Source: Chthonomonas sp. UBA6659
GTDB lineage: Bacteria > Armatimonadota > Fimbriimonadia > Fimbriimonadales > Fimbriimonadaceae
Direction: 5' to 3'
Assembly (NCBI GenBank): GCA_002455425.1
Contig: DKKT01000046.1
Span: forward strand, 1-12,032
DNA: 12,032 bases
Shown piece after piece: positions 6,826 through 12,032 of this stretch (the stretch's first letter is position 1; the number at the start of each line of letters is the position of its first letter). Made by a program: the position numbers and the translations under genes. The notes under the pieces were generated by a model. It saw only the letters and a program-made list of their open reading frames with translations, was not told the DNA's origin and made no database searches.

Positions 6826-7370
6826 GAGACCTTCTCAGGCATGTTGCCGGGCTTCTGCGATATCGATATGACGCAGCCACGTTTGTCAATGACGTAGGAT
6901 CTTGGCGTCCAGAGGATGTTGAGTTGAGGGGCCGGCGCGTTGTCTGCATCGACGATCGTGGTGATTCCGTGGGCGCGCCACGAAGCCGGCCAGGAATCTG
7001 GTTGCGAGGTGGTCACGATCAGAAGCGGGCGTCTGGCGTTCTTTGACAGCGCAACGACATCAAGCGTGTTGACTGCGCACGAGGAACAACTGCCGACGTA
7101 AAGGAGAAGCCACTCCTTGGCACCCACGATTCGTGCCTGCTCTTTGGTCCAAGAAATCGCCTGGCCTATCCTAGGATCAATCGACCTTAGCTCGGCGTAT
7201 GGACCTTGAACCGGCCTGATGTTCCAGGCGATGGAAACTCCAAGTCCTACCATCACGAGAACGACCAGCAGAGGGGTGAGGGCTCGGTCCATGAGGATCC
7301 AGGGCCTTGCTCTTCGGTGGAGGTGGGGTTCCATCCCGCGCCCATCGACACTTGCCTTTAGAGGTTCCAT
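6822..7370 (-). CDS. Membrane-anchored thioredoxin-like protein with CSSC motif, first gene of the operon
   Basis: The 182-residue protein has one transmembrane helix at about residues 30-49 and then a thioredoxin-like domain facing out. Strand WLLLYVGSCSSC leads into the redox motif C95-S96-S97-C98, a helix follows, then strand PLLIVTT, and the stretch LWTPRSYVIDKRG carries the expected cis-proline (P156, preceded by T155). These features match thioredoxin/AhpC-like envelope proteins of the TlpA/MauD kind, which make, break or shuffle disulfides in exported proteins. The CSSC dipeptide is unusual; CGPC, CPHC and CPxC are the common forms. The start at 7370 is preferred because GGGAG lies 6 nt upstream and a promoter-like element sits at 7409-7417. 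A GTG at 7418 would extend the protein by 16 residues but overlaps that element. Co-transcription with Cys-rich exported proteins suggests they are its substrates. Confidence 0.82.
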   Translation of the reverse strand: MEPLKASVDGRGMEPHLHRRARPWILMDRALTPLLVVLVMVGLGVSIAWNIRPVQGPYAELRSIDPRIGQAISWTKEQARIVGAKEWLLLYVGSCSSCAVNTLDVVALSKNARRPLLIVTTSQPDSWPASWRAHGITTIVDADNAPAPQLNILWTPRSYVIDKRGCVISISQKPGNMPEKVS

Positions 7371-7408
7371 TTCGTACTCCCAATTGAAACTGCTACTCAG
7401 CGAACAGG

Positions 7409-7417
7409 AGTGTATCA
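7409..7417 (-). promoter_or_regulatory. Putative extended -10 promoter (TGATACACT) of the Cys-rich/pseudopilin operon
   Basis: On the minus strand TGATACACT fits the extended -10 form TGnTATAAT (TACACT matches four of six bases). The expected start site is near 7402, leaving a leader of about 30 nt that contains GGGAG ahead of the ATG at 7370. The -35 region (CTCAAA at 17 nt spacing) is weak, as is usual for extended -10 promoters or those needing an activator. Confidence 0.45.
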
Positions 7418-7491
7418 CAAAGAAATTGGGCTTTGAGGTTTCAGGCTTTGTTTAAGGCAAGAGGGGCAAGGATACGATTGCAGGAGATCGT

Positions 7492-7506
7492 GCCGAGATT
7501 CTCGGC
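7492..7506. promoter_or_regulatory. Candidate operator: perfect 7-1-7 palindrome in the divergent intergenic region
   Basis: GCCGAGATTCTCGGC is a perfect inverted repeat around a single T. It ends 27 bp before the AraC-type regulator start and lies about 75 bp upstream of the putative operon promoter. It could be an operator for autoregulation or a small leader hairpin. AraC proteins normally bind direct repeats, so the binder is uncertain. The rest of the 163-bp intergenic stretch shows only the operon promoter and a CCCAATT inverted pair (7379-7385 / 7424-7430). Confidence 0.3.
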
Positions 7507-7533
7507 GCAGATGGAGTAGAACCCAGAAGCGAA

Positions 7534-8751
7534 ATGAAAACCGTGATCGAACCCGGAGGGTTCGACCGGCCCTGTGGCGGGCCAGTGTGGAACCAGGTGA
7601 GTACTGGCCTCCCCCTGACAGGGCGGACGGCTTGGCAGAGCAATGGCGGGCCCCATCGAGGGCATCCGGCTCGAGCCCTGCCCCTCAGCCTTGACGTCCC
7701 CGTCCCGGAGATCGGCGGCAAACTCCTGCGAATCCATATGGTCGGAGTCTTCGCGGCTCACGTCGATCCCTCCCAGGAACGGCCCGGTTCGATGGGAGCG
7801 GGAATCCACCTCCTCGCCGAGCGCGATCTCGTGTTCCGGCAGGATCTCATCTGTGGCCGGCATTACGGTGACGCCCGAGTGCTTGAGTCGATCGCACGCC
7901 TCAACGGGGACGGCACCAGCGTGGAAACGGTCGGACAGTGTGAATTCGAAGGCACCACCCATCGAGTCGACCAACTCACCGTCGATGTTCCTCAGAGCGC
8001 CGCGTGCACGCTCTTCCGGTTCAAGGACCTCGGAACGATTGCGAGCTTTCTTCTCTTCGACGTTCTCTTCGAGTTTCAGTGGCAGCCGACCTGTCCGTTT
8101 CGCGGCCGGGGCGGCGGCGTCGCCCTTTCCGAGCTCGGCTCGATCATCCGCTTGGCGGATCGTGCTCGGTTCGGGCGGGCGCTCGGGCAACTTGCCGAGG
8201 GCATCCGTTCAGCCAGCGATTCCGACGAGGCCCGCAGCCTCGGGCTGACATTCGTCGCGGTCGCGAGCGCCGCGATGCTCGAACTCGGGGCGTCCCGCGC
8301 CATGCACCGCGTCCAACTTGATGCGGCTCGGGAATTCGAGAGCCTCGAGGAGGCTGCCCTCATCGCCGAGCGGGCGTGCGAGATCGTCGAGGACCTGGTG
8401 GCTCCCGTCATGAAGTTCTCCTCCGCGACCGGCGACGCGTTGGTCGATCGGGCGCTGGCCCTCCTCGATCGCCAGTTCGGGCGGGACCTAAGCGACGATG
8501 ACGTCGCCGAACAACTCGGACTCAGCACCTCGCACTTTCGTCATCTCTTCAAGCAAGCCACAGGACAGCCATTCCACAAGTACCTCATCGCGCTCCGTTT
8601 GGAGAAAGCCCGCCTGATCCTGTTGCAGCAGCAGATCCCGGTCTCGGATGTTGCCCACGCGGTCGGGTTCGCGAGCGCGGCCCATTTCAGTCGCGCATTT
8701 CAAAAGCGGTTCGCCGTCGCCCCAAGCGCCCTCCGTCAAGCTCGCCGCTGA
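7534..8751 (+). CDS. AraC/XylS-family transcriptional regulator
   Basis: The C-terminal hundred residues (about 305-405) form the double helix-turn-helix of the AraC family. The first unit is LSDDDVAEQLGLSTSHFRHLFKQATG, and the second is IPVSDVAHAVGFASAAHFSRAFQKRF followed by the closing APSALR. The linker helix FHKYLIALRLEKARLIL is typical. The N-terminal 200 residues are beta-rich with motifs such as LLAERDLVFRQDLICGRHYGDA and RVDQLTVDVPQ. I do not recognise that domain; it is presumably the ligand-sensing part. Residues about 215-300 look helical. The gene diverges from the Cys-rich/pseudopilin operon across 163 bp, so that operon is a plausible target, along with its own promoter. The ribosome binding site is poor at ATG 7534, and the exact start within the first 60 residues is uncertain because that stretch is low in recognisable structure. 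Confidence 0.88.
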   Translation: MKTVIEPGGFDRPCGGPVWNQVSTGLPLTGRTAWQSNGGPHRGHPARALPLSLDVPVPEIGGKLLRIHMVGVFAAHVDPSQERPGSMGAGIHLLAERDLVFRQDLICGRHYGDARVLESIARLNGDGTSVETVGQCEFEGTTHRVDQLTVDVPQSAACTLFRFKDLGTIASFLLFDVLFEFQWQPTCPFRGRGGGVALSELGSIIRLADRARFGRALGQLAEGIRSASDSDEARSLGLTFVAVASAAMLELGASRAMHRVQLDAAREFESLEEAALIAERACEIVEDLVAPVMKFSSATGDALVDRALALLDRQFGRDLSDDDVAEQLGLSTSHFRHLFKQATGQPFHKYLIALRLEKARLILLQQQIPVSDVAHAVGFASAAHFSRAFQKRFAVAPSALRQARR

Positions 8752-8757
8752 GTCCGG

Positions 8758-8763
8758 TATCCT
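8758..8763 (+). promoter_or_regulatory. Putative -10 element (TATCCT) for aspS
   Basis: TATCCT fits TAnnnT and lies 10 nt before the aspS ATG at 8774, in the 22-bp gap after the regulator gene. A very short leader containing TGAGG would result. This would let aspS be transcribed independently of the regulator. Confidence 0.35.
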
Positions 8764-8773
8764 TGAGGTTCCC

Positions 8774-10609
8774 ATGAGCTTTGCGCAACGTACGCATGCC
8801 TGCGGCGAGCTTCGTGCCACCCACGCCGGCAACCAGGTGATTTTGAACGGATGGGCCCACCGGGTTCGCGACCTTGGAGGCGTGTGCTTCGTCGACCTGC
8901 GTGACCGAACCGGAATCGCGCAAGTCGTGATCGACCCCGTCGCGCACCCGACTTACGGCGAAATCCGGAGCGAGTGTTCGCTCAGCGTCGTCGGCACCGT
9001 CCGCGAGCGTAGCCCGGAAACCAAGAACCCGAACATGACGACGGGCGACATCGAAATCGTCGTCGACCAATTCTCCGTCCTCGGGCCGGCCAAGCCGCTT
9101 CCGTTCCCGGTCAGCGACGAAGAGCAGATGTCCAACGTGAACGAGGAACTCCGGGTCAAGCACCGCTACCTCGACCTCCGACGACCGAGCATGTATCGCC
9201 GGCTTGCCCTTCGGGCAGCCGCCGTAGGAAAGTTGCGTCGCTACCTCGACGACCGTGGCTTCATCGAAGTCGAGACCCCGATTTTCACCAAGTCGACGCC
9301 GGAAGGCGCGCGCGACTATCTCGTGCCTTACCGACTGGACCCGGGCAAGTTCTACGCCCTGCCCCAGAGCCCGCAACAGTACAAGCAGCTTCTCATGGTC
9401 GCGGGGATCGAGCGGTACTACCAGATCGCCAAATGCTTCCGCGATGAAGCCCAGCGCTCGGACCGCCAGCCAGAGTTCACGCAGCTCGACCTTGAGATGT
9501 CGTTCGTGACGCAGGAGGATATCCTGTCGCTCATCGAGGGGATGACCGTCTCCGTGATCAACGACCTGATCGAGGAGTTCGACCTCCCGAAGGACAAGAT
9601 CGAGGGGTTCAAGCGCTTGACCTTCGACGAGTCGATGCACCTCTACGGATGCGACAAGCCGGATCTCCGATTCGGTCTCCCGCTGTTCGACCTCACCGAC
9701 GCGGTGAAGGAGAGCGCGTTCGGCGTCTTCCGTTCGACCGCCGAAGCCGGGGGCTCGATCCGTGGCGTCCGATACCCGGGGGGCGGCCATCTCTCCCGCA
9801 AAGAGGTGGGACAGCTGGAGGACTTCTGCAAGGAGTTTGGGGCCAAAGGCATGGCGAGTTTCTCGATCGGCGACGAACTCGGAGCCGAAGCGGGGAGCCA
9901 AGCCGACGGAACCTACGTGAGTACCCACGGACTCCACGTGCGTGGCTCCATCGTCAAGTTTTTCCCTCCCCATGAGATGGAGGCGATCCTCGATGCCGCC
10001 CAGGCAGAGCGTGGGGATCTGCTTTGTATCGTCGCCGATGTCTACGCGGCGGCGAACAACGTGCTGTATCGACTGCGGCATGAAATCGGCCGGCGCACGG
10101 GCCTCGCCGACAAGCGGAAGCTTGCGTTCTGCTTTGTGGTCGACTTCCCGCTCGTCGAGTGGAATCCAGAAGCAAACCGCTGGGATTCGACGCACCACCC
10201 GTTCACGTCACCCAAGACAGAAGACCTCCAATACATCGAGAGCGATCCCGGGCGCATCCGCGCCGACTGCTACGACGTCGTCTGCAACGGAACCGAGTGG
10301 GCCTCAGGCTCGATCCGTATCCACCGACCCGACATCCAGGAGCGCTGTTTCCGACTTCTGGGCATCGACGAAGAGACGATCAAAGCCCGGTTTGGGCATA
10401 TCATCGAGGCGTTCGAATACGGTGCGCCCCCTCACGGCGGAATCGCCCCCGGCATCGACCGGATGATCATGTTCCTAACCGACGACGAGAACATTCGCGA
10501 AGTGATCGCCTTCCCGAAAGTTGGACAGGGCTACGACCCGATGATGGACGCTCCGAGCGCGATCGACCCGATGCAGTGGGCCGAAATGGGCCTGCGCCTC
10601 AGTCAGTAA
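8774..10609 (+). CDS. aspS: Aspartyl-tRNA synthetase
   Basis: The 611-residue protein matches the bacterial-type AspRS along its whole length. It charges tRNA-Asp with aspartate using ATP. An N-terminal OB-fold anticodon domain (NGWAHRVRDLGGVCFVDLRDR) comes first. Then KHRYLDLRRP, ETPIFTKSTPEGARDYLVPYR (motif 1 region) and ALPQSPQQYKQLLM follow. Motif 2 is FRDEAQRSDRQPEFTQ (222-237), and motif 3 is GIAPGIDR ending at Arg563. A bacterial GAD insertion domain lies at roughly 290-430. The Leu in RRDLG-like VRDLG and a Lys in ETKNPN resemble tRNA-Asp-specific (discriminating) enzymes, whereas non-discriminating ones often show His and Gly-rich variants there; this is a cautious inference. The start at 8774 has GAGG 7 nt upstream and matches the usual N-terminus. 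An in-frame ATG at 8648 would run through the end of the regulator gene and is rejected. Confidence 0.98.
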   Translation: MSFAQRTHACGELRATHAGNQVILNGWAHRVRDLGGVCFVDLRDRTGIAQVVIDPVAHPTYGEIRSECSLSVVGTVRERSPETKNPNMTTGDIEIVVDQFSVLGPAKPLPFPVSDEEQMSNVNEELRVKHRYLDLRRPSMYRRLALRAAAVGKLRRYLDDRGFIEVETPIFTKSTPEGARDYLVPYRLDPGKFYALPQSPQQYKQLLMVAGIERYYQIAKCFRDEAQRSDRQPEFTQLDLEMSFVTQEDILSLIEGMTVSVINDLIEEFDLPKDKIEGFKRLTFDESMHLYGCDKPDLRFGLPLFDLTDAVKESAFGVFRSTAEAGGSIRGVRYPGGGHLSRKEVGQLEDFCKEFGAKGMASFSIGDELGAEAGSQADGTYVSTHGLHVRGSIVKFFPPHEMEAILDAAQAERGDLLCIVADVYAAANNVLYRLRHEIGRRTGLADKRKLAFCFVVDFPLVEWNPEANRWDSTHHPFTSPKTEDLQYIESDPGRIRADCYDVVCNGTEWASGSIRIHRPDIQERCFRLLGIDEETIKARFGHIIEAFEYGAPPHGGIAPGIDRMIMFLTDDENIREVIAFPKVGQGYDPMMDAPSAIDPMQWAEMGLRLSQ

Positions 10610-10612
10610 GGC

Positions 10613-11389
10613 ATGAATCTCGGACTCCAAGACAAAGTCGCGATGGTCGTGGCGGCAAGTAAAGGGATCGGATTGGCGACGGCTCAGGAGCTTGCCCGCG
10701 AAGGGTGTCGAGTCTCGATTTGCGCCCGCAACCGCGATGCGCTCGACGCTGCGCTGGCCACACTCCCGGGCGGGATGGGCTGCCTCGCCGATGTCGCACG
10801 CATCGAGGACCTCGAGCGATGGTTCAGCGAAACGAAGCAGCAGCTCGGTGCGGCCGATATTCTCGTGACGAACACGGGTGGCCCTCCGGTCGGGCTTGTT
10901 GGTGCCCTGGATGACGCCCAGTGGCGGCAGGGCGTCGATTCGACGCTCATGAACGTGGTCCGGATGGTACGGCTTGCCGCGCCCGACATGATCACGCGGG
11001 GCTGGGGCCGCATCGTCCACGTGACCAGCCTCGTCGCCAAGGAGCCGAATCCGATGCTGGCGATCTCGTCTACGCTTCGCGCGGGCCTGATGGCGCTGAC
11101 TCGACTTCAGGCGACCGAATTGGCGCCTCACGGCGTCACGGTCAATGGCGTGCTCCCCGGACATACCTTGACGGATCGGCAGCGCGAACTCGCCGAGGTC
11201 ACGGCCAAAGCCCAGGGGATCACTGTCGAGCGCTCGCTCGAACTTCGGGCCGAATCGGTGCCGATGAAGCGCCTGGCCGACGCGCACGAGATCGCCGCCG
11301 CCATCGCGTTCCTCTCCTCGACCCGGGCGTCGTACGTCACCGGCGTAAACCTCCTCGTGGATGGGGGCCTCACCCGCGGCCCTGGTTAG
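10613..11389 (+). CDS. Atypical short-chain dehydrogenase/reductase (SDR), catalytic Tyr/Lys replaced
   Basis: The 258-residue protein has the SDR Rossmann fold and normal length. The cofactor loop ASKGIGLA follows the first strand, and NTGGPP stands where NNAG is usual. The catalytic Ser is S139 (HVTSLV). At +13 and +17, where Tyr and Lys of the YxxxK motif belong, are Ser152 and Arg156 (ISSTLRAG). The end is VTGVNLLVDGGLTRG, the standard SDR closing segment. The NTGGP plus S...R combination recurs in a FabG-like subgroup usually annotated as 3-oxoacyl-ACP reductase, so this is probably a true subfamily rather than a damaged gene, and its chemistry may differ. The gene starts 3 nt after the aspS stop (TAA GGC ATG), indicating co-transcription and perhaps coupled translation. 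No functional link with tRNA charging is evident. Substrate unknown. Confidence 0.92.
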   Translation: MNLGLQDKVAMVVAASKGIGLATAQELAREGCRVSICARNRDALDAALATLPGGMGCLADVARIEDLERWFSETKQQLGAADILVTNTGGPPVGLVGALDDAQWRQGVDSTLMNVVRMVRLAAPDMITRGWGRIVHVTSLVAKEPNPMLAISSTLRAGLMALTRLQATELAPHGVTVNGVLPGHTLTDRQRELAEVTAKAQGITVERSLELRAESVPMKRLADAHEIAAAIAFLSSTRASYVTGVNLLVDGGLTRGPG

Positions 11390-11402
11390 GTCGGCTCCGA
11401 AC

Positions 11403-11433
11403 CCCCTCTCCTTTCGATGATTGTGCCAAGGGA
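11403..11433 (+). repeat. Dispersed repeat, copy A (degenerate right arm)
   Basis: Contains CCCCTCTCCTTTCG followed by ATGATTGTGCC and AAGGGA, the same order as copy B 46 bp downstream. The right arm decays after AAGGGA, so the full hairpin cannot form. It begins 13 bp after the SDR stop codon. Confidence 0.75.
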
Positions 11434-11448
11434 AATGGCCTTCCGGCT

Positions 11449-11485
11449 CCCCTCTCCTTTCGATGATTGTGCGAAGGGAGAGGGG
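11449..11485. repeat. Dispersed repeat, copy B (intact hairpin upstream of the DUF559 gene)
   Basis: CCCCTCTCCTTTCG and CGAAGGGAGAGGGG form a 14-bp stem with one G-T wobble around a 9-nt loop, ATGATTGTG. It is followed directly by GTAGGGGGTGAGGG, in which the GTG at 11493 can serve as the start of the next gene. It may also act as a terminator-like structure for the aspS-SDR transcript, though no T-run follows. Confidence 0.8.
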
Positions 11486-11492
11486 GTAGGGG

Positions 11493-11921
11493 GTGAGGGT
11501 AAAACCGCTTCAAATGAAGAGAATCCCGGGAGGTTCTCGCAACTTGAATCGGGTTCGCGTCGCAAGGCAGATGCGGTCAGAGATGGGCGCGAGCGAGAAG
11601 CGCATGTGGGAATCGTTGCGAGATCGTCGCACCGGGTTCAAGTTCAAGCGGCAAGCCCCGGTCCTCAACTACATCCTGGACTTCTATTGCGCCGAGGCAT
11701 TGCTCTGCGTCGAAACCGACGGAGAGCAGCATGCAACCCGCGGGGACCGCGATACCGAGCGCGACGCACGTTTGGCCACGCTCGGAGTCCTGACCATCCG
11801 GGTCCCGACACTCGACCTGTTCGAGGAGACGTCAACCGAAGGAACCCGGTGGGTCAACAAGATCGTGGCAGCCTGCGAAGAGCGATCCGGTCGCAAAGCA
11901 TGGGATGGAAAGGAGCCTTGA
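11493..11921 (+). CDS. DUF559 family protein, predicted PD-(D/E)XK/Vsr-like nuclease
   Basis: The 142-residue protein carries the DUF559 pattern. ARQMRSEMGASEKRMWESLRDRR is the N-terminal helix pair with E35. FKFKRQAPVLNYILDFYC leads to Asp63, and LCVETDGEQH supplies Glu74, Asp76 and His80, the residues expected of a Vsr-like/PD-(D/E)XK nuclease site. DERDARLA-like TERDARLATLGVLTIRVP closes the core. The family is related to very-short-patch repair endonucleases; its biological role has not been settled. The start is uncertain: GTG 11493 lies inside the repeat's G-rich tail, which offers a Shine-Dalgarno-like GGAG...GGGG, while ATG 11514 gives a protein seven residues shorter without a visible binding site. 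The gene is flanked on both sides by copies of one hairpin repeat, suggesting the gene and repeats spread together. Confidence 0.9.
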   Translation: MRVKPLQMKRIPGGSRNLNRVRVARQMRSEMGASEKRMWESLRDRRTGFKFKRQAPVLNYILDFYCAEALLCVETDGEQHATRGDRDTERDARLATLGVLTIRVPTLDLFEETSTEGTRWVNKIVAACEERSGRKAWDGKEP

Positions 11922-11966
11922 GCCTCGAGCTCTCGCCTCTCGAGCTTTCAGAACCTCATCCCCTGC

Positions 11967-12008
11967 CCCTTCTCCCTCCCGGCACGACCCATCCGGCAGG
12001 GAGAAGGG
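11967..12008. repeat. Related hairpin downstream of the DUF559 gene
   Basis: CCCTTCTCCCTCCCGG and CCGGCAGGGAGAAGGG pair over 16 positions with one mismatch around a 10-nt loop, CACGACCCAT. The composition (CCCTTCTCCC / GGGAGAAGGG) echoes the upstream repeats. It follows the DUF559 stop by 45 bp and may double as a terminator. Confidence 0.75.
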
Positions 12009-12010
12009 AT

Positions 12011-12032
12011 CCGGCTCCCCTCTCCTTTCGAT
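12011..12032 (+). repeat. Dispersed repeat, copy C (truncated by the window end)
   Basis: The final 22 bases are identical to 11443-11464, covering the flank CCGGCT and the left arm plus the first loop bases of copy B. The right arm would lie beyond the window. It shows that the repeat brackets the DUF559 gene. Confidence 0.8.

Noticed and set aside
7371..7418. GTG start at 7418 for the thioredoxin-like protein
   Set aside because: It lies within the putative -10 element, has no ribosome binding site, and adds a non-conserved-looking segment; ATG 7370 has GGGAG at 6 nt.
8648..8773. Upstream start for aspS that adds 42 residues
   Set aside because: The extension overlaps the regulator's conserved HTH in another frame, has no AspRS counterpart, and the ATG at 8774 has GAGG upstream and a normal N-terminus.
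8687..10198. Long minus-strand open frame opposite aspS
   Set aside because: The plus strand is an unmistakable AspRS; the antisense frame is a codon-bias shadow.
11403..12032. CRISPR array
   Set aside because: Only three repeat copies, two of them spaced 46 bp and one about 570 bp away, each partly palindromic and degenerate; there are no unique spacers or cas genes.

Overview
The window is GC-rich, bacterial and densely coded. The best guess for the host is Armatimonadota (Fimbriimonas-like), an inference from style only. The clues are a pseudopilin with the TPVFARARE...C.QNLK pattern common in that phylum, very short signal peptides without charged N-regions, and several genes whose start codon sits directly behind a -10-like hexamer (leaderless style). 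No 16S rRNA or other phylogenetic marker is present apart from aspS.

Layout: an almost complete tRNA-Val(GAC) on the minus strand opens the window. Four plus-strand genes follow: an exported tandem YciI-like protein, an S9 prolyl-oligopeptidase-family peptidase, a SpoIIM/DUF95-type membrane protein, and an exported M28 zinc peptidase with a C-terminal fibronectin-III-like domain. Each is preceded at about 6 nt by a TAnnnT-like hexamer, so they may be separate leaderless transcripts rather than one operon. A perfect 15-bp hairpin ends this block and also ends the block converging on it.

Positions 7370 to 5235 hold a compact minus-strand operon of four genes joined by three 4-bp stop/start overlaps. 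Gene by gene it encodes a membrane-anchored thioredoxin-like protein (CSSC), a pseudopilin with four cysteines, a small exported protein with 11 cysteines and the strongest Shine-Dalgarno in the window, and a single-pass membrane protein of unknown function. Sampled lines there are visibly less GC-rich than the flanks. I read it as an accessory envelope module in which a dedicated redox protein matures disulfide-rich exported partners. It is the best candidate here for an undescribed system. An AraC-family regulator gene is transcribed divergently from it.

The next block is housekeeping: aspS (aspartyl-tRNA synthetase), followed 3 nt later by an SDR-family gene whose usual catalytic Tyr and Lys are replaced by Ser and Arg. 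The last part is a DUF559 nuclease-like gene bracketed by copies of a CCCCTCTCC...GGAGAGGGG inverted-repeat element, one copy cut by the window edge. This arrangement looks like a dispersed repeat family travelling with its gene.
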